DNA of 36,070 bases from Rhodospirillales bacterium 69-11 (GTDB taxonomy: Bacteria; Pseudomonadota; Alphaproteobacteria; Acetobacterales; Acetobacteraceae), in the NCBI GenBank assembly GCA_001898425.1, contig MKTV01000086.1:13785-49854 (forward strand), read 5' to 3'. The number at the start of each line of letters is the position of its first letter. Position 1 is the first letter of the stretch. The position numbers and the translations under genes are program-made. The notes under the pieces are model-generated. The model was not told the DNA's origin. It saw only the letters and a list, made by a program, of their open reading frames with translations, and did no database searches. This document shows positions 10,146 to 18,354 of the stretch, piece after piece.

Positions 10146-10942
10146 GCGCGTGCCGCCTCGGTCTCGGGTCCGTCCTGGCCGGCCGATCGCATCAGGGCGA
10201 GCACACCCCGCGCGATGGCCGCGATGTCGTGCGTCGCCTTGGAGGCGGACGCGTAGTCGGCCAGCAGTTTCTGCGCCGCGATCGATTCCGCCACGTGCTC
10301 GTCGCGATAGACGACGCCCAGCAGGCGGTCGCCCAGGTGCTGGCGCGCGGCGTCCAGGATGACGCCGCCCAGCCGGGTGCGGGGATCGAACTGGTTGAGC
10401 ACGAAGCGCGAGGGCACGCCCGCCTGCGCGGCCCATTCGTCGGCCAGCATTCCCCCGCGCTCGAGCGAGGGGATCAGCGACACCGAGGCGGCATCGGTCA
10501 GCAGCACGGTGACCAGCAGGTCGGTGCAGCGAAGCAGCGCCTCCAGCAGCGGGGACGGACCGGGCGCCGTGTCGGCGACGAGCCAGATCTCCGGCGTGGC
10601 CAGGATGTCGCGCAGCGGCTGCAGAAGCAGGTCGGGATCGGCGGTCACGGCGGCGTCCAGCGCGATCGTCTCGTGCATGCCCGCCGCGCCGTAGGCGAGC
10701 AGCGGGATGCCGGCCGGGGTCTCCCGCACGCAGCTGCGCCAGTCGGGCCGCTGGGGGAGGATGTGGGTGAAGCCGGCCCGCTCCCGCAGCGGCAGGCCAA
10801 AATGCAGGCGCAGCGCATTCTGCGGATCGAGATCGAGCGCCATCACGCGGCACCCGGCGCGCGACAACTCGCTCGCGACGTTGGCGGCGAGCGTGGTCTT
10901 GCCGACTCCGCCCTTGGGCGAGGCGAAGGTCAGCAGCGGCAT
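10142..10942 (-). CDS. bcsQ: Cellulose biosynthesis protein BcsQ, ParA/MinD-like ATPase
   Basis: A protein of 266 residues with a deviant Walker A KGGVGKTT at 10-17 and the LDLDPQN switch segment near 37-43, the hallmarks of SIMIBI ATPases. The sequence and position fit BcsQ (YhjQ), which in enterobacteria works with BcsR to localise and assemble the synthase at the inner membrane. The start at ATG 10942 follows a GGGGGTGA ribosome site, and the stop overlaps the bcsAB start by 4 nt, so the two are coupled. It could be taken for a generic ParA, but the operon context and ParA-unlike C-terminus argue for BcsQ. BcsQ is not part of the classic Komagataeibacter acs operon. Confidence 0.92.
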   Translation of the reverse strand: MPLLTFASPKGGVGKTTLAANVASELSRAGCRVMALDLDPQNALRLHFGLPLRERAGFTHILPQRPDWRSCVRETPAGIPLLAYGAAGMHETIALDAAVTADPDLLLQPLRDILATPEIWLVADTAPGPSPLLEALLRCTDLLVTVLLTDAASVSLIPSLERGGMLADEWAAQAGVPSRFVLNQFDPRTRLGGVILDAARQHLGDRLLGVVYRDEHVAESIAAQKLLADYASASKATHDIAAIARGVLALMRSAGQDGPETEAARA

Positions 10943-11048
10943 ACGGTCACCCCCGTTCCGGGCTCGCGCCGGGTGGCCCAGGACGCACGGGCCGGCGACC
11001 CGTCACGGCCCCCGGGGAGGGATTGCCGGCGCGGCGACACCGCCACCC

Positions 11049-11960
11049 TCACAACCGACCGAACAGGTCCTGCAGTCCGGATCGCGGTTCCCCCCGTTCG
11101 GGCTGCGAGACGGCGCCCTGCAGGGCTCGGAACACGCCGGACAAGGAGGTGCGTCCCGGCGCCGCGCGGGCGGCGAGGCGCGGGTCGACGGGCGCGGCCT
11201 GCGGCGCGGCGGCCGGACGCCCCGGCCCGCTCCAGCCGCCCGAGGGAACGTTCATGGGGGCGTTCATGGGGACGTTCATGGGCGCGTTGCTGGGAGCGTT
11301 CATGGGCGCGTTCGGGTAAGCGTTCGGCGGAGCCATCGGAGCAGGCGCGGCCGCGTGCCACCCCGGCGCCTGGGCGGGCGGCATGCCGTATGCCGGCGCA
11401 TAGGCGGGCGCGGCCGGCGCCGGCACAGGTGGGTGGGGCGCATACCCCGGCGGCGCATAGGCGCCCGGCATCGGCGCAGCCGCCGCATAGGCCGCCTGCG
11501 GATGCGCGGCCGGGCCGTAGCCGGCAGGCGCATAGCCAGGCGCCGCATGGACCGCCGGCGCTCCGCCTGGTGGCGCGGCGCCCGGGGCGGACCATTCCTG
11601 CGCGTACTCCGGGGGACGGCCGTAGTCCGGCGCCCGCTCGCGCGGCCGCGCCGGCGCGTGGTCCCGAGTCGGCTCCACCGCGCGCGCCGCTGCTCGCTCG
11701 ACCGGCTCCGGCGCGCGCGTCTCGACCGCTTGCGGCGGGTCCGGCATGCGGGTGGGGGCCGGGGGCGGCGGCGGAAGCGCCGTGATCTCGCCCATTTCCG
11801 GCAACGCGGCCGCGAGCAGCGGGAAGGCAGCCGCCCGCGCGGCCGCCCGTTCAGGATCTACCGCCCCCGCCGGCGAGGCCGCGAAATTCCGGTACGAGAT
11901 TGCCGATCCACCCAGGGCCGCCATGGCACGGCCCACGTCGTTGTTGGACTCGCTGGACAC
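11049..11960 (-). CDS. bcsP: Proline-rich cellulose biosynthesis protein, BcsP (BcsR-like N-terminus)
   Basis: A protein of 303 residues with two parts. Residues about 1-60 contain a DVGRAMAALG helix, an ISYRNF turn and an FPLLAAALPEM segment, a pattern like the BcsR/BcsP domain (D-x-x-x-L...Y...WPLL). The remainder is Pro/Ala/Tyr-rich low complexity, including a run of Asn-Ala-Pro-Met tetrapeptides near residues 210-238, and ends in a short conserved-looking tail (LSGVFRALQ...LQDLFGRL). BcsR partners BcsQ in other bacteria, which fits a gene directly upstream of bcsQ. The start is GTG 11960; an alternative start is not obvious. The role is inferred from the N-terminal pattern and context, since the disordered part carries little family signal. 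Confidence 0.68.
   Translation of the reverse strand: MSSESNNDVGRAMAALGGSAISYRNFAASPAGAVDPERAAARAAAFPLLAAALPEMGEITALPPPPPAPTRMPDPPQAVETRAPEPVERAAARAVEPTRDHAPARPRERAPDYGRPPEYAQEWSAPGAAPPGGAPAVHAAPGYAPAGYGPAAHPQAAYAAAAPMPGAYAPPGYAPHPPVPAPAAPAYAPAYGMPPAQAPGWHAAAPAPMAPPNAYPNAPMNAPSNAPMNVPMNAPMNVPSGGWSGPGRPAAAPQAAPVDPRLAARAAPGRTSLSGVFRALQGAVSQPERGEPRSGLQDLFGRL
11248..11331 (-). repeat. Seven 12-nt tandem units inside bcsP
   Basis: Seven consecutive 12-nt units begin at 11248, 11260, 11272, 11284, 11296, 11308 and 11320. On the plus strand the unit is about GCGTTCATGGGC; the last two copies are the most diverged. Because 12 nt is four codons, they encode a repeated Asn-Ala-Pro-Met type tetrapeptide in bcsP. 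Copy number could change by slippage without breaking the frame. Confidence 0.9.
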
Positions 11961-12057
11961 CCGCCCAAATCCCCCACGCGCAAATCACACGTCACAATGG
12001 GGGACATATGACACACTTTGCCGCGAGCAATATGTCTCTTTTATCGAGGACGGTTCG
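11961..12057 (-). promoter_or_regulatory. Locally AT-richer spacer between bcsZ and bcsP, possible internal promoter
   Basis: This 97-nt gap is clearly less GC-rich than its surroundings. On the minus strand TTGCTC (12030-12025) and TATGTC (12008-12003) are spaced 16 nt apart, each matching the sigma-70 consensus at only three positions. It could start transcription of bcsP-Q-AB-C-D independently of bcsZ. The call rests mainly on position and base composition. Confidence 0.22.
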
Positions 12058-13236
12058 TCACCGTGTTTTTTCCGCCAGGGCGAGGCGGCAGAGTAACACC
12101 AAGGCCGCATCGTAGTATTTCGTTGCATCTTCGATTGACGGCAACGGCCGCGCCGGTTGGCCCAGCCACTGCCGCAAGGCGCTCATCACGGCCGTCATCC
12201 CGACCGTGAGCGGATACGGCGCGAGTTCGTTGCTGCGCAGATCCACCCAGGCGGGCACCGACCCCATCGGGTAGGCCGACCAGAACCGGTCGATCGCCGC
12301 GCAGACCGGCCGCCCGGCGAGCCCCGCCCAGCCGAACCAGAGCGGCACCCGCACCGCGTCGAAGGAGAACCGGGACGGGAAGCCGGGTGCCGGCACCAGG
12401 GCGCCGTTCGACTGCGCGACCCGCAGCCAGTCCGGCGGCAAGGCCCAGGGCCCGAATCGCCCCTCGTCGATCAGCCGCAACCCGTCGCTGCGCAGCGTCG
12501 CCCAGACCGGCGAGGGGACGATCGCGGCCAGTTCGGAGATGAACGGGAACGTGTAGTAGGACGGGTTCACCACTACGGCGTCCTTGGCCGTGAAGCCCTG
12601 CAGCGCCGGCAGAAGGACGGTGTACGGGCCCGCCTGCTTGACCAGCAGGCGCAGGATGTCGCGCGCGATGGCGCCGGCCGCCTGTATCCGGTCGGGCTCG
12701 CCCCATTGCAGCCCGGCGCGCGCCAGGCCGGCGGCGATGAAGATGTCGCCGTCCGTCGCGTTGTTCGTGTCCTTCACCGGTGGCGTGTCCTTCGGCACCC
12801 ACCGCCACGCATGCAGGGAGTCGTTGGGCCGGCGCAGCGCCTCGGCCGTCCAGTTCTGGATCCGATCGAACGCCGCCCTGTCGTCGGCGGCGGCGGCGAA
12901 GATCAGGCCCCAGCCCTGGCCCTCGCTGTGCGAGACGCCGCCGTTGCCGTTGTCCACGATGCGGCCGTCCGGCGCGAGGAAACGGGACTTGAACGTCTCC
13001 CACTCCGCCGCCGGCAACGTGGCCGCGCGGGCGGGTGCCGGCAGCGTCGCCGCCGCGAGCCCACTCAGCACGCCACCGACCAGCCCGCGCCGCCCGAGCG
13101 CGAGGGCGGCATCGGCGCGGGCCGGGACCGCCGGTACGAGAGGGTGGCCGCGGCTTGTCCACGGCGTCGGCGAAGTCGTTTGATTCGGAGGCGGGACGTG
13201 CGGAGCGCTGTCCGGCGCGGTGAGATCATCGCGCAT
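12058..13236 (-). CDS. bcsZ: GH8 endo-beta-1,4-glucanase of the cellulose operon (BcsZ)
   Basis: With the ATG at 13236 the protein has 392 residues. The mature part is glycoside hydrolase family 8: SEGQGWG with the presumed acid E105, ATDGD near residue 162, and FDAVRVPL with the presumed base D293. The family trims nascent cellulose in the periplasm and affects fibre quality. Before it lies a long polar stretch and then RRGLVGG with a hydrophobic run ending in ARA-A (residues about 49-71), resembling a twin-arginine signal with an extended N-terminal region. An in-frame GTG at 13296 would add 20 residues; neither start has a good ribosome site, so the N-terminus is uncertain. It is the first gene of the bcs cluster, as cmcAx is in Komagataeibacter. 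Confidence 0.9.
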   Translation of the reverse strand: MRDDLTAPDSAPHVPPPNQTTSPTPWTSRGHPLVPAVPARADAALALGRRGLVGGVLSGLAAATLPAPARAATLPAAEWETFKSRFLAPDGRIVDNGNGGVSHSEGQGWGLIFAAAADDRAAFDRIQNWTAEALRRPNDSLHAWRWVPKDTPPVKDTNNATDGDIFIAAGLARAGLQWGEPDRIQAAGAIARDILRLLVKQAGPYTVLLPALQGFTAKDAVVVNPSYYTFPFISELAAIVPSPVWATLRSDGLRLIDEGRFGPWALPPDWLRVAQSNGALVPAPGFPSRFSFDAVRVPLWFGWAGLAGRPVCAAIDRFWSAYPMGSVPAWVDLRSNELAPYPLTVGMTAVMSALRQWLGQPARPLPSIEDATKYYDAALVLLCRLALAEKTR

Positions 13237-13423
13237 CGGCGCGTTTCTGGCGTGCAGCGGCGGATCCTTTCCCGACCTTCTCGACAGGCGCTTCACGCCG
13301 ACGCGAGAGCAGGCATGCGTTCACGTTCGTCCTATGCGAGCGCGACGGCCGGCGCAACCATGACGGGCAACCCACTGACAAAACTCTCGTTGAGTCTTCG
13401 TGAGCTCTCAGGAGACGGATCGA

Positions 13424-13654
13424 ATGAGAAACAAGAAGCAACCATCCACCGCCGCACCGGCCGGTGTCGCCACCACCGTGCGGACCCGCGCGGTGACGGG
13501 CGACACCCACACCGCCTCAGGCGCCCCCACCGACGTCGCCCATCAGGCAGCCGGCGACGGGGCGCTGACCGGCGCGACCCCGGCCGGCCTGACCGCCGAC
13601 GAGCTGCGTGCCCTGTCCAAGGATCGCGGACGCGACGACGCCGGATCGGAATAG
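13424..13654 (+). CDS. Small Ala/Thr-rich protein of unknown function
   Basis: A 76-residue frame starting at ATG 13424, preceded by an AGGAGA ribosome site with an 8-nt spacer. The product begins with a basic MRNKK and ends in an acidic, hydrophilic tail (ADELRALSKDRGRDDAGSE). There is no signal peptide, membrane segment or cysteine, and I recognise no family. It is divergent from bcsZ and convergent with the LysR gene. The ribosome site is the main support, and the length and composition alone would not be convincing. Confidence 0.5.
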   Translation: MRNKKQPSTAAPAGVATTVRTRAVTGDTHTASGAPTDVAHQAAGDGALTGATPAGLTADELRALSKDRGRDDAGSE

Positions 13655-13712
13655 GGCCGGCTGCGGTCCGGGACCGCCCGGCGACATGGCCCGCGACGAC
13701 GCGGCGGCCGCC

Positions 13713-14630
13713 TCAGCCCTGCGGCGGCGCCCCTTGGGCTTCCGCCAGCAGGAACGCCTCCAGCTGGCCGACATGCGAGTCCCGCTCCGCGCCAGGGCGC
13801 CGGCGCAGGACCACATCCCAGGACCCGGGCATCGCCGCCGCCCCGAACGGGCGGACGAGCCGGCCGCTCGCCAGGTCCAGGTCGACCAGCGGCGCACGGC
13901 CCAGCGCGACCCCGGCGCCCGCGATCGCGGCCCCCACCACCGCGTTGAACGTGCTGAACCGCACGACGTTGGCCGGTGCGCCCCGGCCCAGGCCGAGATG
14001 CTCGAGCCAGGTGGGCCACTCCTTCTCGGGGCTCGACTCCACCCACTCCTGCAGCAGGTTGTGCCGGGTCAGCGCCGCGGCGCCGCCCGCGAGGTCCAGC
14101 GCCGGGCTACAGACCGGGAACACCGTCTCCCCGAACAGCGTGCGGTCTCCCTCCGCCACCGTCCCGCGCCGCGTGCGCAGCAGCGCGAGGTCCAGCCCGT
14201 CCCGCCGCAGGTCGGGCGTGGTCTCGATCGCCACCATCTGCCACTCGACCGAGGGATGCAGCGCGGCGAAGCGCGCGAGCCGGGGTCCCAGCCAGAGCGA
14301 GGCGATGGAGCCGTTGGCCGATATGGCGAGGCGGGTGCGGCTGCGGCGTGCGCCGTCGCGCACGCGCTCGCAGGCCTCCGAGAGCTGGGCGAAGCTCGCC
14401 TCGATCGCTGCGAGCAGCGCCTCGCCGGCTTCGGTGGGCACGCTGCGCCCGGCGCCATTCCGCGCGCGGGACAGCAGCGGCGTGCCGAGATCCTGCTCGA
14501 GCGCGCGGACCTGGTGGCTGATCGCGCTGGTCGTGACATGCAGCGTGGCGGCCGCGCGGGCGAAGCTGCCCGCGCGGGCGACTGCCGCATAGGCGCGCAG
14601 TGCAGGCAATGGGGGGATCCGGTCGCGCAT
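13713..14630 (-). CDS. LysR-family transcriptional regulator, GcvA-like
   Basis: A protein of 305 residues, the normal LysR length. An N-terminal winged helix-turn-helix (about 5-64, PPLPALRAYAAVARAGSFARAA... with SAISHQVRALE) is followed by the two-lobed inducer-binding domain. The opening LPALRAY and HQVRALE pattern is typical of the GcvA/AmpR subgroup. The gene is divergent from the fused ABC exporter, with 117 nt between the start codons, the usual LysR-target arrangement; control of the exporter is therefore a reasonable inference. The inducer is unknown. Confidence 0.93.
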   Translation of the reverse strand: MRDRIPPLPALRAYAAVARAGSFARAAATLHVTTSAISHQVRALEQDLGTPLLSRARNGAGRSVPTEAGEALLAAIEASFAQLSEACERVRDGARRSRTRLAISANGSIASLWLGPRLARFAALHPSVEWQMVAIETTPDLRRDGLDLALLRTRRGTVAEGDRTLFGETVFPVCSPALDLAGGAAALTRHNLLQEWVESSPEKEWPTWLEHLGLGRGAPANVVRFSTFNAVVGAAIAGAGVALGRAPLVDLDLASGRLVRPFGAAAMPGSWDVVLRRRPGAERDSHVGQLEAFLLAEAQGAPPQG

Positions 14631-14747
14631 CGCCGTTTAATGTAGCTCAACGGCGGATGAAAAACCCGCGTTTGCGCGGCGACGCGGAGCATCGCCACCA
14701 TGCCGCACCGGCCCGCCGAGGCGCCGGGAGCCGACGGAGACCGCGCG

Positions 14748-17700
14748 ATGCATTTCGACCTGACACTCTGGCGCATGACCGCGGGACTGCGCGGGCGCAT
14801 CGGACTCGCCGTCGCGCTGGGTCTCGCCGCGCTCGCGATTGGCATCGCGCGCTTCGCCTTCCTCGGCCTGTTCCTGGCCGGGGTGTTTCGGGGTGCGCCC
14901 TGGCCGGCGCTCGCCTGGCCGCTCGCCGCCACCGCCGCGGCCATCCTGCTGCGCAGCGGGCTCGACCATCTGCGCACCATGGTGGCGAACCGCACCGCGG
15001 TGGCGGTCCAGGAACGCCTCCGCCTCCAGCTCTTCGACAAGATCGTCGCGCTCGGCCCCGCCTGGTTCGGGGCGGAGCGCACCGGCGGCGTCATGCTCTC
15101 GATGGTCGACGGGGTCGAGCAGCTACTGACCTTCTTCGGCCAGTACCTGCCGCAGGTCACCGTCGCCTTCCTCGCCCCCTTCGCGATCTTCGCCTTCATC
15201 GCCGCCTGGGACCTGCCGGTCGCCGCGGTGATGCTGGCCGCCGCGCTGTTCAGCCTGGTGATGCCGGCCGCGGTGCATGCGCGCAGCGCCGCCGCGTCCC
15301 GTGCCCGGCAGCGCGCCTTCAAGTCGTTCGGGGAGGAATTCCTGGACGCGGTGCAGGGCCTGCCCACGCTGAAGGCGTTCGGCCAGAGCGGCACCTATGG
15401 GCAGATGCTGGCCGCCAAGGCGCGCGCCCTGAGCGAGAGCACGTTCTGGGTCCTGTCCGTCAGCGTCGCGACCCGCGGGCTCACCGACCTCGGCATCGCG
15501 CTGGGCGCCGCCGCCGCCCTCGCCCTCGGCGCCTGGCGGGTGACCCACGGCGCCATGAGCCTGGAGGCCCTGCTGATCGTGCTGATGGCGGGCACGGAGA
15601 TCTTCCGCCCGCTGCGCGACCTGCGGGCGGTGCTGCACCAGGGCATGAACGGCGAATCGGCGGCCGCCGGCATCACCGCCCTGCTGGCGACGCCCGAGAC
15701 CGCGCCCGCCACGCCGGCGAAGCCGGTGCCGGTCACCGGCCTCGCCCCCGACCTGCGCTTCGAGGACGTGCGCTTCGCCTATCCGGGCGGGCGACGGGCG
15801 GCGCATGCCGGCCTGTCCTTCCGGATCGGCGCCGGGGAGCGCGTCGGCATCGTCGGCCCGTCCGGCTCCGGCAAGTCCTCCATCGTGCGGCTGCTGCTGC
15901 GGCTGCACGACCCGCAAGAGGGCACGATCCGGCTGGGCGGGCAGGACCTGCGCACGCTCGATCCCGCGGCACTGCGCGACATGATCGCGGTCGTCACCCA
16001 GGACACCACGCTGTTCCACGGCACCATCGCCGAGAACCTCCGGCTCGGCCGGCCGGACGCGACCGAGGCGGAGCTGGTCGCCGCCGCCACCGCCGCCAAC
16101 GCGCACGGTTTCGTCCGCGAGCTGCCGGACGGCTATGACACGGTGATCGGGGAACGCGGTGCGCGCCTGTCCGGCGGCCAGCGCCAGCGTCTCGCGATCG
16201 CCCGAGCGCTGCTGCGCGATGCGCCGATCCTGGTGCTGGACGAGGCGCTGTCGTCGGTGGATGCCGAGAACGAGGCGATCATCCAGCAGGCGCTCGACCG
16301 GCTGATGCAGGGACGCACCACGCTCATCCTGGCGCACCGGCTGTCCAGCGTCATCGGCGCCGACCGCATCCTCGTCCTGCAGGACGGCACCGTCGCGCAG
16401 GAAGGCACCCATGCCGCGCTGATCGGCGCGCCCGGTCCGTATCGTGACCTGATGGGTCCGCAGCTTGCCGAAAACCCCGTCACGGCGGCGATCGCGCCTC
16501 CTGTCGCCGGGGCCGCCGCGCCCCAGGCGGCCCCGGCGGAGAGCACCCCGGAGGTCGAGCCGCTGGCCGAGGCGGCCCGCCAGGTCGGTTGGCCGGAGAC
16601 GATCCGCACGCTGATGCGCGTCGTGCGCCCCTATGATGGCCAGCTCGCGATCACGGTCGCCTGCGGCATCGGCCGGGTGATCGCCTTCATCGGCGTGGGC
16701 GTGCTGGGCGCGCTGCTGCTGGCGGCCGTCCGCGCCGGGGATGCGACCGGCGCGCTGACCGCGGCGCTGCTCGCCGTCGCCCCGCTCGCGGCCCTGCTGC
16801 ACTGGATCGAGTCGTGGATCGCGCACGCGATGGCCTATGCGCTGCTGGCCGAGATGCGCGTCGACCTGTTCCGCAAGCTCGACGCGCTCGCGCCCGCCTA
16901 CCTGCTCCGCCGCCGGTCGGGCGACCTGGTCGCGCTGGCGACCCAGGACGTGGAGACTGTCGAGTATTTCTTCGCGCACACGATCGCCCCGGCGGTGGTG
17001 GCGGTGCTGGTGCCGGCCGCCGTGCTCCTGGGCCTCGCGCTGATCGCCTGGCCGCTCGCCCTCGCGCTTGCGCCCTTCCTGCTCTACGCCGCGGCCTCTC
17101 CGCTGCGCGGACGGAGCCACATCGACCGGCTGGGGGCCGCCGCGCGCGGGGCGCTCGCGACGCTGGGCGCGTCCGTGACCGAGACGATCCAGGGACTGGG
17201 CGAGCTCGTCGCCTTCGGCGCGACCGGCCGGCGCCGGGACGCCTTCCGCACCCAGCTCCGGGAGGCCCAGGGCGCGCGGCTCGCCCTGCTGCACGACCTC
17301 AGCCTGCAATCCGCCGCGCTCGAGGTGGCGACAGGGTTCGGCGGCCTCGCGGTCGCGGTGGCGGGCGCGGTCCTGGCCCGCGACGCCGCTCTCGCCCCGT
17401 CGCTTCTGCCGCTGGCGGTGCTGATCGCGACCGCCGCCTTCCTGCCGGTGTCCGAGATCGCCCAGGTCGGGCGCCAGCTCGCCGACACGATCGCGTCCAC
17501 GCGCCGGCTGCATGTCGTGCATGCCGAACCCGAACCCATCCGGGACGGCAGCCGCCTGCCCGCCGCGCCCCAGGCCGGGTCGGCCGTCAGCTTCGAGGAC
17601 GTGCGCTTCACCTATCCCGGCCGGACCCGCCCTGCCCTCGACGGCGTCGCCTTCGACGTGCCGCCCGGCAGCACGGTCGCGCTGGTCGGTCCGTCCGGCG

Positions 17701-18335
17701 CCGGCAAGACGACGATCGCGAACCTGCTGCTGCGCTTCTGGGATCCCGACCAGGGACGCATCCGGCTGGACGGGATCGACCTGCGGGACCTGACGCTGGA
17801 TGGGCTGCGCGGCCGGATCGCGCTGGTCGCGCAGGACACCTACCTGTTCAACGACACGCTGGAGGCGAATGTCCGCCTCGCCCGCCCCGACGCGACGGAG
17901 GCGGAGCTGCGCCAGGCGCTTGCCCGCGCCGCGCTGGAGGGGTTCGTCGCCGGCCTGCCGGACGGGCTCGCCACCCGGGTGGGGGAGCGCGGCGTGCAGC
18001 TTTCGGGCGGGCAGCGCCAGCGGATCGCGATCGCCCGCGCCTTCCTCAAGGACGCGCCGCTGCTCGTCCTGGACGAAGCCACGTCCCACCTCGACACGAT
18101 CAGCGAGCAGGCGGTACGTGCCGCGCTCGATGCGCTGATGGTCGACCGCACGACCCTGGTCGTGGCACACCGGCTCTCGACGGTCCGCGCGGCCGACCTG
18201 ATCCTGGTGCTGCAGGCAGGCCGGGTGATCGAGGCAGGGCGCCACGCCGAACTGCTGGCGCGCCGGGGGGTCTATGCGAAGCTGGTGGAGCACCAGATGG
18301 CGGGGGTCACGGAGCCGCGGCGCGCCGCCGGCTGA
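14748..18335 (+). CDS. Fused two-module ABC exporter (TMD-NBD-TMD-NBD)
   Basis: A frame of 1195 residues holding two complete half-transporters. Module 1 has membrane helices over about 15-300, Walker A GPSGSGKS (370-377), LSGGQ (474-478), Walker B ILVLDE (494-499) and an AHRLSS H-loop. After a Pro/Ala linker, module 2 has its helices over about 620-910, Walker A GPSGAGKT (981-988), LSGGQ (1085-1089), Walker B LLVLDE near 1105 and AHRLST. Both ATP sites look intact. The EEFLDAVQGLPTLKAFG stretch of module 1 recalls CydD, and a fused CydDC-like thiol exporter is possible, but the signatures are general to MsbA-type exporters and no cyd oxidase genes are nearby, so I give no symbol. ATG 14748 was chosen for its CGGAGA ribosome site; an upstream ATG lies at 14700. 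Confidence 0.92.
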   Translation: MHFDLTLWRMTAGLRGRIGLAVALGLAALAIGIARFAFLGLFLAGVFRGAPWPALAWPLAATAAAILLRSGLDHLRTMVANRTAVAVQERLRLQLFDKIVALGPAWFGAERTGGVMLSMVDGVEQLLTFFGQYLPQVTVAFLAPFAIFAFIAAWDLPVAAVMLAAALFSLVMPAAVHARSAAASRARQRAFKSFGEEFLDAVQGLPTLKAFGQSGTYGQMLAAKARALSESTFWVLSVSVATRGLTDLGIALGAAAALALGAWRVTHGAMSLEALLIVLMAGTEIFRPLRDLRAVLHQGMNGESAAAGITALLATPETAPATPAKPVPVTGLAPDLRFEDVRFAYPGGRRAAHAGLSFRIGAGERVGIVGPSGSGKSSIVRLLLRLHDPQEGTIRLGGQDLRTLDPAALRDMIAVVTQDTTLFHGTIAENLRLGRPDATEAELVAAATAANAHGFVRELPDGYDTVIGERGARLSGGQRQRLAIARALLRDAPILVLDEALSSVDAENEAIIQQALDRLMQGRTTLILAHRLSSVIGADRILVLQDGTVAQEGTHAALIGAPGPYRDLMGPQLAENPVTAAIAPPVAGAAAPQAAPAESTPEVEPLAEAARQVGWPETIRTLMRVVRPYDGQLAITVACGIGRVIAFIGVGVLGALLLAAVRAGDATGALTAALLAVAPLAALLHWIESWIAHAMAYALLAEMRVDLFRKLDALAPAYLLRRRSGDLVALATQDVETVEYFFAHTIAPAVVAVLVPAAVLLGLALIAWPLALALAPFLLYAAASPLRGRSHIDRLGAAARGALATLGASVTETIQGLGELVAFGATGRRRDAFRTQLREAQGARLALLHDLSLQSAALEVATGFGGLAVAVAGAVLARDAALAPSLLPLAVLIATAAFLPVSEIAQVGRQLADTIASTRRLHVVHAEPEPIRDGSRLPAAPQAGSAVSFEDVRFTYPGRTRPALDGVAFDVPPGSTVALVGPSGAGKTTIANLLLRFWDPDQGRIRLDGIDLRDLTLDGLRGRIALVAQDTYLFNDTLEANVRLARPDATEAELRQALARAALEGFVAGLPDGLATRVGERGVQLSGGQRQRIAIARAFLKDAPLLVLDEATSHLDTISEQAVRAALDALMVDRTTLVVAHRLSTVRAADLILVLQAGRVIEAGRHAELLARRGVYAKLVEHQMAGVTEPRRAAG

Positions 18336-18354
18336 GCCGGCGCACCGGTGGTGG

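Noticed and set aside
14748-18335. Naming the fused exporter CydDC
   Set aside because: Only a short stretch of module 1 recalls CydD, and no cytochrome bd genes are nearby, so the name would be a guess.
18274-18354. ATG 18274 as the start of the histidine kinase
   Set aside because: It would overlap the exporter by 62 nt and give a leader that is the exporter's own sequence in another frame; the membrane segment begins just after GTG 18355.
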